The translations under genes were made by a program, and so were the position numbers. DNA of 64,000 nt. Source: Methanocorpusculum sp. (lineage in GTDB: Archaea > Halobacteriota > Methanomicrobia > Methanomicrobiales > Methanocorpusculaceae). Location of the stretch: NCBI GenBank assembly GCA_017387505.1, contig JAFOFB010000001.1, positions 1-64,000 on the forward strand, given 5' to 3'. The notes under the pieces were generated by a model. It was not told where the DNA came from. It ran no database searches and saw nothing but the letters and a program-made list of their open reading frames with translations. Shown one piece after another: positions 1 through 9,144 of the stretch; the stretch's first letter is position 1; every line of letters starts with the position of its first letter.

Positions 1-138
1 CAATTTCTTAAATATATCGTTCAATGGATTATTTTGCTAAATATAATCCCGTTCTTCAAAATTATGTCACATTCACAAAATAAAATACTATTGCAAATTT
101 TTGCTTCATAAAGCATTTTTTTGAAATAGGAAAAATAG

Positions 139-1578
139 TTAGAAGAAGTCCAGAGTTGCCTGGGTTGCCGCCGGTTTCTTTTCGACCGGCTTTTCCTCTT
201 CAACAACCGGATCTACAACAGGTTCTTTGACAGCCTCTTTTGCTGCCTCCTCCTCTGCTTTTCTTAAAGCCTCTTCAAGGTCTGCCTTCTTTCTTGCCTC
301 GGCTTTCTTTGCTGCAGCAGCCTTTTTGACCTTAATCTCCTTCTCCTTTGCGGCCTTCTGAACTGCCTTTAATGCAGCTGCTGCCCTTGTCTTATCATGG
401 AGGAGAACTGTCAGCTGGTCAGCATCGAGGTTATGACGCTCGCAGAAAGCCTCAGGGTCGGCTTCTGCAACCCATGAGAGAAGATCGATGTACTCTGACT
501 GAACCTGAATATCAGGAATCGAGTAACCTTCTGCAAGGGCTGCAGATAAAGTACGCCGGACAGTCTTCTGCTTCTTTGCGGTTGCCATTCTCTTCCATCT
601 GGATGGCGGCATAACACGCGGTCTGAAACCTGCTGACTCCTCTTCTGATGCAACACCAATCGTCATTAGAGCTGTTGCATAACGCCAGAGAGTATAGTAC
701 TGACGAGTCATTGTACGTCCAAGATACACATCAGCCTTGCTTACTCTGCGGTATGCACGAATCTTTCTCTTGCGGTCAGGAATCTGCGATACAGCCTCTT
801 CAACCCACTGAACAACATAATCAGGCTTCTCCTCGCACTCGCGGGAAAGCTTCATTAAACGCTCATCAGAAGTACCTGTTGCAACGGCTGCCACTAAATC
901 AAAAATTGTTGCACGCTCATCCTTCTGAGCGGTAGATACGCCGTCTGCCGACAAAGAATCAAGTCCGGCGGCAGAGCCGAACAGCATATTTACAGCACTT
1001 CGCATATCGCCTGCAGCACTTCCGGCGATTTCGGACAAAGCATCCTCACTGCATGAAACATGCTCTAAGACACAAATCTCCTTCATGCGCTTTGCAAGAG
1101 TGGATGAAGTAATTGACCTGAACTGCACAGTCTCACAGATTCTTCTAATCGAATCTGAAACACCGTAGGCATCATTTGCGATTAAGAGAACCGGCTGTTT
1201 TGCTGTCTTTAACAAATCAGCAATTGCCCGCGCGCCTCCTCTGTCTGCATTTCCTTCGAGATTGTCTGCCTCATCGATGATAACCATCTTGCGGGAAGCA
1301 CCGAAAAGACTTGCAGTGGATGCTGAGTTTCCGGCAATTCTCTCGATAACAGCCTTTGTTCTGGCATCTGAAGCATTCAGTTCCAGAACTTCCCAGTTCA
1401 TATCACGGGCGAGAGCTAAAGCCGCGGAAGTCTTTCCTATTCCAGGTTTTCCGATTAAAAGAAGCGGGGCTGAATCTGCAGTCCAGGTCTGCGCCCAGAG
1501 AGCCATCTGCTTCACTGCTGCGGCATTACCCAGAATCTCATCGAGATGCTGAGGCCGATACTTCTCTGCCCAATCCAT
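139..1578 (-). CDS. rfcL: Replication factor C large subunit (clamp loader)
   Basis: ATPase subunit of the archaeal clamp loader that opens PCNA and places it on primed DNA. Seen: the N-terminal WAEKYRP motif of RFC proteins, Walker A GKPGIGKT near residues 43-50, Walker B VIIDEADN near 99-106, then a long Lys/Ala/Glu-rich linker from about residue 405. The protein ends in QATLDFF, a PCNA-interacting (PIP) box. The start at 1578 is chosen because family members begin just before WAEKYRP; an in-frame ATG nine codons upstream (1605) would add MPDLQYMCN. About 479 aa, normal for archaeal RfcL. The small subunit is not in the window. Confidence 0.95.
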   Translation of the reverse strand: MDWAEKYRPQHLDEILGNAAAVKQMALWAQTWTADSAPLLLIGKPGIGKTSAALALARDMNWEVLELNASDARTKAVIERIAGNSASTASLFGASRKMVIIDEADNLEGNADRGGARAIADLLKTAKQPVLLIANDAYGVSDSIRRICETVQFRSITSSTLAKRMKEICVLEHVSCSEDALSEIAGSAAGDMRSAVNMLFGSAAGLDSLSADGVSTAQKDERATIFDLVAAVATGTSDERLMKLSRECEEKPDYVVQWVEEAVSQIPDRKRKIRAYRRVSKADVYLGRTMTRQYYTLWRYATALMTIGVASEEESAGFRPRVMPPSRWKRMATAKKQKTVRRTLSAALAEGYSIPDIQVQSEYIDLLSWVAEADPEAFCERHNLDADQLTVLLHDKTRAAAALKAVQKAAKEKEIKVKKAAAAKKAEARKKADLEEALRKAEEEAAKEAVKEPVVDPVVEEEKPVEKKPAATQATLDFF

Positions 1579-1724
1579 ATTACACATATATTGGAGGTCA
1601 GGCATTATAAATGGCAGGAATCATGACAGTCAAACAGTACAACATATTATCCCTTTGTAAGGGAAATATATAACCACAAGTTAGAGGGAACTCTCCTGTG
1701 GGATTTTCCTTTGGTGAATTCACA

Positions 1725-2711
1725 ATGCAGTCAGATAACTATACTCCGGCGTCTGTCGCGGCAGAAGTCAAAAAATATGACGGTGTACGCAGAAAGCAGG
1801 CAATAGGCTCACTGGTAAAAACTCTCCATATCGACAATCTGGATGTTATCGCATCCTATGGAGAGGATGCCGCAGTTATTCAAAACGGAAGAACTGCTCT
1901 TCTCCTTGCCGCAGACGGAATCTGGAACAAACTCATGGAGATTGACCCGTACTGGGCAGGATACTGTGCGATTCTTGTCAATGTCCACGATATCGCAGCA
2001 ATGGGTGGAAGGCCGGTTGCTATGGTAGACATTCTCTCAGCTTCTGATGATGAGGTTATGGCTCAGGTTACAAACGGTATGCGTGATGCCGCAAACGCAT
2101 TCAATGTACCAGTCGTCGGAGGACATCTTCACCCAGATGCACCATACAATGTAATCAATGTCTCGATTTTAGGCGTTGCAGACCTTGAAAATGTCATCTA
2201 CAGCAGTACTGCACAGGTCGGCGATTCGATTATCATGGCAATCGATTTAAACGGCAGAATTCACCCGAGCGCACGCATGAACTGGGATTCTGTAACCCAG
2301 AAGACTCCTGAAGTTTTACAAAAACAGCTTGGTGTCATGAAGGAGCTTGGAGAACACCATCTCTTAACTGCCGGAAAGGATATCTCAAACCCGGGAGTTA
2401 TAGGAACTCTTGGTATGCTTCTTGAGTCATCAGGTGTTGGAGGTATTGTTGACCTTCCGTCAATTCCAACACCCGACCTCGACCTTCTTGGAATCACCTT
2501 TGAGGAATGGGTTAGAATGTATCCAGGAATGGGCTTTATCATGACGGCAAACAAAGACTCTGTAATGCAGGTCTGCCGTGCATTCCGCGAGGCCGGAATG
2601 GCAGCACAGGTCATTGGAACTGTTGTAAAGGAGAGAAGCCTTACTCTTACCAAGGGCGAGGACAAAGCAACCATCTTTAACTTCTGTTCCGAAGGCATCA
2701 CCAATATATGA
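1725..2711 (+). CDS. Methanogenesis marker protein 2 (AIR synthase-like)
   Basis: Member of the PurM/SelD (AIR synthase-related) ATP-binding fold and, by family, one of the marker proteins found across methanogens; biochemical role unknown. Seen: an N-terminal half with YGEDAAVI and the [13 protein letters not shown] stretch typical of PurM-like nucleotide sites, and a GGHLHPD segment, followed by the AIR-synthase C-terminal domain. The ATG at 1725 is preferred because GGTGA lies 7 nt upstream; a GTG at 1698 is an alternative that would add nine residues. The stop overlaps the next start by 4 nt (ATGA), so the two genes are probably translationally coupled. Confidence 0.85.
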   Translation: MQSDNYTPASVAAEVKKYDGVRRKQAIGSLVKTLHIDNLDVIASYGEDAAVIQNGRTALLLAADGIWNKLMEIDPYWAGYCAILVNVHDIAAMGGRPVAMVDILSASDDEVMAQVTNGMRDAANAFNVPVVGGHLHPDAPYNVINVSILGVADLENVIYSSTAQVGDSIIMAIDLNGRIHPSARMNWDSVTQKTPEVLQKQLGVMKELGEHHLLTAGKDISNPGVIGTLGMLLESSGVGGIVDLPSIPTPDLDLLGITFEEWVRMYPGMGFIMTANKDSVMQVCRAFREAGMAAQVIGTVVKERSLTLTKGEDKATIFNFCSEGITNI

Positions 2712-3466
2712 AAATTGGAATCGGCTGCGGTGTAAATCCGGAAAAGGTGATACAGAGCGCGGGAAAATCTGCTTCACCTGATGTTGAAATTATCTGTTAT
2801 GTAAAGGAAGGAACGGAGTTTTCCGTTCCTGAATTTGTTTCTATTAATTATTCGGAATGTCCGGAAAAATCTCTTGTTGATGATTTGTATTCGAAGAAAA
2901 TCGATGCGGCAGTGAGAGGGTCTCTTCCGGCAAATGATACTTTGAAGTATCTGAAAAAAGTCTATGATGTTTCCCGTCTTGAACGGATTGCTCTTCTCGA
3001 AACTTCTGCCGGACAGAAATTTTTCTTTGCACCTGTCGGAGTTGATGAGGGGTGGACTGTTTCAGAGAAGGTGTCTTTTGTAGAGGATGGAAGACGTCTT
3101 GCACGTGCATTCGGACTGCCGGATAAGGCTGTGATTCTTTCAGGGGGAAGGCTTGGAGATATCGGACGCCATGAGATGGTAGATAGAACTATCTATGAGG
3201 CAGAGGAAGCGGCAGAGATTTCAGGGGCTGTTCATGGCGAGATTTTAATCGAGGATGCAGTATCTGATGCGGGTGTGATTATTGCTCCGGATGGAATTTC
3301 CGGCAACCTGATTTTCAGAACTCTGGTGTTTCTTGGAGGCGGAATTGGACACGGAGCTTTGATTGTAAACATCAAAGACCTGTTTATCGACAGTTCGCGC
3401 GCATCTGCATCTTACGAAGGCATACTCTCTATGGCAAAATGTATCATAGATGGGCAAATACATTAA
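2708..3466 (+). CDS. mtxX: Methanogenesis marker protein 4 (MtxX family)
   Basis: Conserved methanogen protein of the MtxX/marker 4 family, distantly related to phosphate acetyl/butyryltransferases; its reaction is not established. Seen: 252 aa, a central [14 protein letters not shown] segment, and a C-terminal part ([16 protein letters not shown]) like that of Pta-fold enzymes. It starts inside the stop codon of the marker 2 gene, so the two form a bicistron. No co-transcribed gene follows; the next gene (histone) has its own box A promoter. Confidence 0.8.
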   Translation: MKIGIGCGVNPEKVIQSAGKSASPDVEIICYVKEGTEFSVPEFVSINYSECPEKSLVDDLYSKKIDAAVRGSLPANDTLKYLKKVYDVSRLERIALLETSAGQKFFFAPVGVDEGWTVSEKVSFVEDGRRLARAFGLPDKAVILSGGRLGDIGRHEMVDRTIYEAEEAAEISGAVHGEILIEDAVSDAGVIIAPDGISGNLIFRTLVFLGGGIGHGALIVNIKDLFIDSSRASASYEGILSMAKCIIDGQIH

Positions 3467-3596
3467 TTTTGGGTTCTTTTTGACAACAGAACATTCTGTG
3501 AGGTTTAAATCCAAATAAACCAATATTTTCCGCGCAATTCCTCTGTACCCTCATATTTTTGTCCTAATACTGAAAACAGCCAATATTTTGAGATAC

Positions 3597-3605
3597 TTTT
3601 ATATA
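3597..3605 (+). promoter_or_regulatory. Box A (TATA) promoter of the histone gene
   Basis: TTTTATATA about 35-40 nt upstream of the histone ATG. With the usual archaeal spacing of about 25 nt from box A to the transcription start, the 5' leader would be only about 10 nt. Confidence 0.6.
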
Positions 3606-3637
3606 TTTACCAAACCCATTTTTGATTGGTAATAACT

Positions 3638-3844
3638 ATGGCAGACTTACCGAAAGCAGCAGTCGTCAGACTTGCAAAGAAAGCAGGCGCAGAGCGCGTC
3701 GGCGAAGATGCTGCAGATGCTCTTGTTATCAAGGCAGAAGCATACATCGAGAACCTTGCAAAAGAAGCCAACGAACTCGCCAAGCACGCAGGTCGTAAGA
3801 CCATCAAGGCTGAGGACGTTGAGCTCGCAGCCAAGAAAGAGTAA
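3638..3844 (+). CDS. Archaeal histone (HMf type)
   Basis: DNA-wrapping protein with one histone fold, packaging chromosomal DNA as dimers or longer hypernucleosomes. Seen: 68 aa beginning MADLPKAAVVRLAKKAGAERV, the usual archaeal histone N-terminus, with helix alpha-2 (DALVIKAEAYIENLAKEANELAKHAGRK) and the C-terminal KAEDVELA helix. The ATG at 3638 fits the family start; an upstream TTG at 3626 has no support. Monocistronic, with its own promoter and a short T-run (TTTTT) just after the stop. Confidence 0.95.
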   Translation: MADLPKAAVVRLAKKAGAERVGEDAADALVIKAEAYIENLAKEANELAKHAGRKTIKAEDVELAAKKE

Positions 3845-3922
3845 ATATAATACCTTTTTCCGGATTAATGACGAATGCCGGCAGCCAATGAGGCTGCCTA
3901 TTTGCATTCATTGATTCTATTT

Positions 3923-4606
3923 TCAGCAGTTATCTTTTCCAGTCATTCTGCAGTATAGAAGGGCCGCACATACAGCTCCAAGGACAGGTCCTATTATGTA
4001 AATCGGAAATGTAGTCCATAATGCATCAGAGCCTGAGAGGATGAGTGCCATTAAGTCCGGCCCAAATGTTCTGGCAGGATTAATCGAGCCTCCGGATATT
4101 TTTCCAATGACAAGGATTACAGCAAGTACTGAGGCACCGATAGCAAGCCCTGCAAATCCGGGCGCTGCACGGCGGTCAACAGCCACCCCCATAATCACCA
4201 TCATTAGGATAAATGTTCCAATAAACTCAGCAAGTACTGCCTGGAACACTGAGATTTCAGCCACTGGAGCTGTCATTCCAAGTCCGCCTGTTGTTAAGGC
4301 ATCCATTCCCATTACGAGAATAATTAATCCGGCACCAAGTGCCGCTCCGATAAGCTGTGCGATACAGTAGGCTGCTGTATCTTTTAACGGGAATTTTTTC
4401 GCGGCACAAAGAGCGATTGATACAGCAGGGTTGATGTGGCATCCGGAAACTGCTCCTATTGTGTAAATCAGAACGGTTACTGCAAGACCAAAGGCTGCGG
4501 CAATTCCAAGCAGATCTCCACCAAGCATGCAGACAGTTCCGCATCCGACAAAGACCAGAATCAGTGTTCCGATGCATTCCGCAATCGAACGCTTCAGTAA
4601 ATCCAT
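3923..4606 (-). CDS. aqpM: Aquaporin / glycerol-channel family protein (AqpM-like)
   Basis: Membrane channel of the MIP family for water and small neutral solutes. Seen: six hydrophobic segments in about 227 aa and the two half-helix signatures HINPAVS and SINPARTF that form the pore. The ATG at 4606 is chosen because GGAGGCAGGTG lies directly upstream; an in-frame start nine codons earlier lies inside the preceding gene. Its ATG overlaps the stop of the DUF2180 gene (TGATG), so it is the last gene of a coupled three-gene operon. Whether the physiological substrate is water, glycerol or a gas cannot be read from the sequence. Confidence 0.92.
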   Translation of the reverse strand: MDLLKRSIAECIGTLILVFVGCGTVCMLGGDLLGIAAAFGLAVTVLIYTIGAVSGCHINPAVSIALCAAKKFPLKDTAAYCIAQLIGAALGAGLIILVMGMDALTTGGLGMTAPVAEISVFQAVLAEFIGTFILMMVIMGVAVDRRAAPGFAGLAIGASVLAVILVIGKISGGSINPARTFGPDLMALILSGSDALWTTFPIYIIGPVLGAVCAALLYCRMTGKDNC

Positions 4607-4815
4607 CACCTGCCTCCGTAAGCGGCCGCACACTCAGGGCATAAGATACGCGGGATTGGTTTTTTGAGCTTTCGAGACGGGAAAGGATATCCTCCTTCCC
4701 AGTTTTCGACGTCGGATCTTACCATGTGTTCGCTGCAAAGTCCCATTCCGCAGACGATGCAGATGCCGGAGGCTTCGCGGTCGATTCCCATCTTTTCGCA
4801 GACATAACACTTCAT
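4606..4815 (-). CDS. Small zinc-binding protein, DUF2180-like
   Basis: 69-aa protein with CYVC, CIVC, C..H and CPEC pairs at both ends, as expected of a small two-zinc or zinc-ribbon/B-box-like domain; it matches what I recall of the archaeal DUF2180 family. Function unknown. It starts in the stop of the DUF2193 gene (TAATG, GGAAGGTG ribosome site) and ends in the start of aqpM, so it sits between the two in one translationally coupled unit. No membrane segment or signal peptide, so probably cytoplasmic. Confidence 0.75.
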   Translation of the reverse strand: MKCYVCEKMGIDREASGICIVCGMGLCSEHMVRSDVENWEGGYPFPSRKLKKPIPRILCPECAAAYGGR

Positions 4816-6314
4816 TATACACCTTCCCTGTACTGGCAGTACTGGTGGCGTGAGCCGATTAAGCAGGCTGTAGCACAGCTCTTACATCCGCGAACAGGAG
4901 CCGCCGGGTTTCCTTTGTCGAGTGCGATGATATTGGTCATCATGGTGGCTGTAACCGGTTCACTTGTCATGAGACACGGGTAGTCTGCAAGGCGGAGAAG
5001 AGCGGATGTTCGAACAGTAATCGAGCATGCCGGATATGCATAACGCTGAGGGTTCATGAGGACTTCATTTTCATGAATCGGCGATAAGTCAACTTCGATT
5101 CCGTCAACTATCGGCCGAACCGGTTCTCCGCTTCCGTTTTTGATTCGTCCTGCCCTATCCATGATTTTCCATCCGCGGTAAATCATGTCCATGAAGTCAC
5201 AGTTGTGAAGTTCTGCGGCAGAGCCTCTGGTTGGATTTATCATGACTAAGTTGTGATAGCGTTTGGTTAGAAGGTCGACTATCATCGGGGCATTGAATCC
5301 ATCAAGTTCGAGGAGATATTCTGCGGCGGCGGCGGTTGATCCTGTTGCGATGTTTAAGAGTTGATATGGTGATTTTACCTTCGGGATTGCGGTTTCGAGA
5401 GTATTTTTCATAACTCCTGTTACTGCATTAATCGTTTCAAAAATCACGTCGTCTTTGCACATGTTAAATGTGGACTGCGATATGTGGTGGGATATGTCTC
5501 CAACACAGTATGCTGGAACTGTTACGATGTTGCCGTAATGTACTTCGTCTTCGATTGCGTCTTTGACATATGGAAGCATTTTCTGTCTGTATTCCTGCAT
5601 GTATCGTTTTGCAGAAAATGATGTCATGTGGACTTTTCGCATGAGTGCTGCCTGTGCTTCCATCGGGTTTTTGTAGATGTCGTGGAGCTGTTTTACTTCT
5701 TTTCTGGATGCTTCGGCAAGTGTGTCTCCTGCTTCGACGGATTTTGCAAAGACGTCTCCTATTCCATATGAGGTGTTCATTCCCCAGGATTTGGCGGCAA
5801 GGATTGTTTTTTTGTGAGTTTCGGGGATGTCGGTTTTTTCTAATATGCGGTTTACGACATTGCTTGTTGAACCAGGCATTAATGCGAAGTCAACGGAACA
5901 CACCGGACCATAGAATCCTGCATAACAGCGGGCTGCCTCGCGTCCTATGAGTGCTTCATGTTCGCGGATTGTGTCTGCGAACTTTTCCATACTTCCTGCG
6001 AATGCTTCGTCTTCAGAACAGATGATATCTAAAACAACAGGGGTCTGGTAGTGTTCGACAAACGGGTCATCTTCTTCGCGGACGTGGGTCGTAAGGGTGG
6101 AGAGGACTTCGAAGTGGTTTTTTACTGATTCTTTGTGGAGATTGATTACGGCTTTGCTCTGGTTTGGAAGCACTGTCATTTTTTCGACTGCATCCACGTA
6201 TGGTTTTGTGTCCTTCATGTGGAAACGCATTCCGCGTCTTCTGCGAATGACATCAATGTCTGCATACTGTGCGGCAAGGGCTTCTTCGACCATTTTCCTA
6301 TAGAGATTTTTCAT
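4815..6314 (-). CDS. DUF2193-like conserved protein
   Basis: About 499-aa soluble protein of unknown function that I assign to DUF2193, a family found mainly in methanogens. Seen: no membrane segments, and a conserved-looking C-terminal cysteine cluster GCKSCATACLIGSRHQYC that could bind a metal or iron-sulfur cluster. Three clustered ATGs (6326, 6320, 6314) precede the protein; the last is chosen because GGTGAT lies 5 nt upstream of it. First gene of the operon with DUF2180 and aqpM. The family assignment is from memory of length and context, so moderate confidence. Confidence 0.65.
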   Translation of the reverse strand: MKNLYRKMVEEALAAQYADIDVIRRRRGMRFHMKDTKPYVDAVEKMTVLPNQSKAVINLHKESVKNHFEVLSTLTTHVREEDDPFVEHYQTPVVLDIICSEDEAFAGSMEKFADTIREHEALIGREAARCYAGFYGPVCSVDFALMPGSTSNVVNRILEKTDIPETHKKTILAAKSWGMNTSYGIGDVFAKSVEAGDTLAEASRKEVKQLHDIYKNPMEAQAALMRKVHMTSFSAKRYMQEYRQKMLPYVKDAIEDEVHYGNIVTVPAYCVGDISHHISQSTFNMCKDDVIFETINAVTGVMKNTLETAIPKVKSPYQLLNIATGSTAAAAEYLLELDGFNAPMIVDLLTKRYHNLVMINPTRGSAAELHNCDFMDMIYRGWKIMDRAGRIKNGSGEPVRPIVDGIEVDLSPIHENEVLMNPQRYAYPACSITVRTSALLRLADYPCLMTSEPVTATMMTNIIALDKGNPAAPVRGCKSCATACLIGSRHQYCQYREGV

Positions 6315-6412
6315 ATTCATCACCATTTTTGGTCAAATGAATAGTTCTCCTGTAAAGGTCAAAAGGTTTCAGATGAGGGTAATTATTTAAAAATAGAAAT
6401 TAGGATATTACA

Positions 6413-7792
6413 TCACGCAAGGAAAGTGTCCTTCGCAAATTTGGATGTAATATACGAAAGAACCGCACAAACAGCTCCAAAGATACATGCGGCTGCAATT
6501 CCCCATGTTGTAAACACATCAGGGCTTCCTGAAGCAAGAGAGGCAGCAACAGAATAGGCGGCGATTCCAACAACGCTTCCAATATTCATTACAGTATAGG
6601 TAAGACTTCCAGCAGACCCTTGAGTATCTTCTGTACAGTGGATTGTAATTCTCCTGATTGTCGGACCCTCGTTAATTCCAAGAGTTGCTCCAAGAAGCAG
6701 AAGACCTGCGAAGAGCAGGATTGCATTCTGCATCAGAACAGCACCCGCAAGGAACAGAGATGCCGCAGTTCCAACAATAGCTGAGATATTGCAGAGCTTT
6801 TTGCATCCGAAAGAGTTTGTAAGATTTCCTGCCGGAACTCCCATAATCATCATCGTAACCGGCGGAATAAGCATTATAATTCCAGCCAGAGCACTTCCAA
6901 GACCAAGAGGTCCTGTTAAGTAGAATGGAAGAATGTAGATACTTCCAAGATACACAATCGTGATGAAAAGACACGAAACAGACGCCCAGATTACTATTTT
7001 ATTCTTTAGAATATTTGCCGGAAGAACAGGATCTGCATGCTTCATTTCACATCTCAGGAAGATAAACCCAAGAACAGGAGTTATCGCAATCAGAATAATT
7101 ACCGGAAGAGACCAGCCTTCGGTGTTGGCAATCTCAAGACCTGCAAGAAACACAAGAAGCGTTGCCGCAAGAAGGAAAGCACCTTTGATATCAAACGGCT
7201 TTTTCTCACGCGGAAGGTGTTCTACTTTTGGAATCACAAAAAGTGCTCCAAGGATTCCAATGATTCCGATTGGAATGTTGATGAAGAAAATCCAGTGCCA
7301 TGAAAGATACTCGGCAATTACTCCTCCAAGTCCAGGACCAAAGGCGAGTGCTGCCCCTCCAAGAGTTGCAAGCATCCCTGCCGCCATCCCTTTCTTTTCT
7401 TCCGGAAGATGAAGCATCACAAGCATGGTTGCTGTTCCAACCATCATCGCTGCTGACGCTCCCTGGAACACACGGCAGAGAATAAGCATGATAATCGAAG
7501 ATGAGATTCCGCAGAGGAAAGATGCTATTGTAAAGAGCACAAAACCGGTGATAAAAATCTCACGGTATCGGCCTGTTCTGTCTGCAAGTTTTCCAAACAC
7601 CAGAAGCATAGAGGCTAGAGCTAAAAGATATCCCGTCATAACCCATGCGGAAACAGCACTGCCGACGCCTAAGTCAGCTGTAATTGACGGAAGAGCGATT
7701 GATACAATACTTGTATCAAGATAATCCATAAAGACAGCTGACGCTGCAACAACCATTAAAATATACTGAAGGGATTTCTTTTCCAGAATCAT
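6413..7792 (-). CDS. MFS drug/proton antiporter, DHA2 (14-TM) type
   Basis: Major facilitator superfamily exporter. Seen: 459 aa of alternating hydrophobic helices, the MFS motif A-like loop GKLADRTGRYREIF after TM2, and motif C-like LGGAALAFGPGLGGVIAEYLSWHWIFFINIPIG in TM5-6, characteristic of the EmrB/QacA branch. An expected role is export of hydrophobic or cationic compounds; the substrate cannot be inferred. Monocistronic between the DUF2193 operon and a 49-aa gene transcribed in the same direction. Confidence 0.9.
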   Translation of the reverse strand: MILEKKSLQYILMVVAASAVFMDYLDTSIVSIALPSITADLGVGSAVSAWVMTGYLLALASMLLVFGKLADRTGRYREIFITGFVLFTIASFLCGISSSIIMLILCRVFQGASAAMMVGTATMLVMLHLPEEKKGMAAGMLATLGGAALAFGPGLGGVIAEYLSWHWIFFINIPIGIIGILGALFVIPKVEHLPREKKPFDIKGAFLLAATLLVFLAGLEIANTEGWSLPVIILIAITPVLGFIFLRCEMKHADPVLPANILKNKIVIWASVSCLFITIVYLGSIYILPFYLTGPLGLGSALAGIIMLIPPVTMMIMGVPAGNLTNSFGCKKLCNISAIVGTAASLFLAGAVLMQNAILLFAGLLLLGATLGINEGPTIRRITIHCTEDTQGSAGSLTYTVMNIGSVVGIAAYSVAASLASGSPDVFTTWGIAAACIFGAVCAVLSYITSKFAKDTFLA

Positions 7793-7964
7793 AGTATCAC
7801 AAAAAAGGCGAATCTTCCCTCGGGCGGAAAATCCGCCCAGATATTTTTAGCGGACCTGACAGTACAAAGAGACACGCTTTAAGCCCTTTTTAATACGTAC
7901 TGCAGTCATTTGCAGAATATAATCTGGGGCTGATTCGATATAAAGATTTAGGGTTATTTTCAAA

Positions 7965-8114
7965 TCACATATGACACGAACTACAGCTTCCGCGAAGGCT
8001 CCTCTCAGTCAGGATTCCAATCTGGAGTTCGAGCTCGCGAACACGCTCTTCAAGCTCTTCGTTATCCTTTTCCAGCCTGGCAACTCTTGATGCTAACTCT
8101 TCTAATGAGACCAT
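7965..8114 (-). CDS. 49-aa coiled-coil protein with C-terminal CxxCH
   Basis: Short gene found by reading the intergenic region. The 49-aa product begins MVSLEELASRVARLEKDNEE and is a nearly continuous heptad repeat (residues 3-38), then ends in a cysteine motif SCSSCHM. A TATA element (CTATATAA, 8136-8143) lies about 25 nt upstream of the ATG, so the transcript is probably leaderless, which supports a real gene. It could be a small dimeric scaffold or metal-binding adaptor; I do not recognise a family. Confidence 0.5.
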   Translation of the reverse strand: MVSLEELASRVARLEKDNEELEERVRELELQIGILTERSLRGSCSSCHM

Positions 8115-8424
8115 ACACAAATCTTTGTCACTAATCTATATAACAGCACAGGTTAAGACATCCATGTCCCTGAAATGAAATCCTTTATTCCAGAACGCCC
8201 AACTATCTATCAGGGAAGAGAACTGAAAACCAATCAGCCTTCCTTGGAATTAAGTGAACCATTCACATGCCAACCCACAAAAAAGAAGATAAGATGGCAA
8301 AGCAGGCCGCAAAGAAAGAAGCAGCAGCCCAGCCGTCAACATCAGCGAAAAAACCTGCACACAAATAAAATTGTGGAAATAAACCAGCTCATTGAGCCAA
8401 AAAACCTGGTTGAGGGAAACACCC
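8115..8424. other. Intergenic region with weak small ORF and hairpin
   Basis: 310-bp gap. It contains the promoter of the 49-aa gene, a 24-codon Lys/Ala-rich frame on + (8294-8368, MAKQAAKKEAAAQ...) without a ribosome site, and ends in a stem-loop (TTGAGGG, AAACA, CCCTCAA; 8410-8428) that reaches the 3' end of the DUF116 gene. The hairpin may act as its terminator. I see nothing else convincing. Confidence 0.35.
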
Positions 8425-9144
8425 TCAATCCTTCTTTTCCGGAAGTCTGAGAGGTTTATCCAGACCGATAGATGCAGCCTTCATCAGCTCATCATAATTC
8501 ATCGTTGTCTCAACACATCCGTCAGTCATGGTCACAACACCAATAGTTGTCATCGAAATCCTGCGTCCAAGCTCCAGACCCTCTTTTACCTCCATAAGAC
8601 ATCCGACACCAATCATAGCCTCTGGTCTGTACTTTTTTACGAGACGCTTGATAAATGTAGAGCCTGGGATAATAAAAGTCATGTACCCGGCTTCCTTTAA
8701 CACAGGAATTGCATCGCCAAGCTGACACTTCCCGCAGGAAACACAGGAAATACCAACATCAGGAGAAAGCCGTGCCGGACACTTGGCAGAGCGAAGACAG
8801 AGAGGAATAAATACTGCCCTCTTCTCAACCGGGACTTTTGCGAATGCCGAGTAGTTCATCTGATTATCAATCTTAATCAGAAACTCCATAAGCTCCGTCG
8901 GGTCAACGCGAAACATCATGCAGACAAGCTTCACTGTACCTTCCATGAGCGTCAGAACAGGCCTGAGAAGCATCGGGAAGTACATCTTCTTCTTTCTAAT
9001 CGACAGCGCGATTAAAATTCCAATCAGGAAAGACAGAAGGATCCAGAGAACCAGAACTGCAATTACCAGTTCTCCTAAGATGTACACTGCTGAGTTCCAG
9101 ACAGGATTGTTGAAGAAGGCAACAGGAAGATAATCTGTAATCAT
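8425..9144 (-). CDS. DUF116 family membrane-anchored cysteine protein
   Basis: 239 aa. Seen: an N-terminal hydrophobic hairpin (about residues 15-50), then a cytoplasmic domain with CLRSAKC and CVSCGKC motifs near residues 115-140 and further Cys at GVGCLMEV and TDGCVET, which suits the DUF116 family. Function unknown; the CxxC set suggests a metal or redox site. The start overlaps the mtnA stop by 4 nt (ATGA), making it the last gene of the gamma-CA/HdrA-like/mtnA/DUF116 operon. Confidence 0.8.
   Translation of the reverse strand: MITDYLPVAFFNNPVWNSAVYILGELVIAVLVLWILLSFLIGILIALSIRKKKMYFPMLLRPVLTLMEGTVKLVCMMFRVDPTELMEFLIKIDNQMNYSAFAKVPVEKRAVFIPLCLRSAKCPARLSPDVGISCVSCGKCQLGDAIPVLKEAGYMTFIIPGSTFIKRLVKKYRPEAMIGVGCLMEVKEGLELGRRISMTTIGVVTMTDGCVETTMNYDELMKAASIGLDKPLRLPEKKD

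Noticed and set aside
8294-8368. 24-codon Lys/Ala-rich frame (MAKQAAKKEAAAQ...)
   Set aside because: Possible micro-protein, but no ribosome site or promoter at a sensible distance, so not listed as a gene.
8175-8450. 91-codon plus-strand frame near the DUF116 gene
   Set aside because: It reads very Lys/Gln/Arg-rich low-complexity sequence and runs into the antisense of DUF116; no ribosome site.
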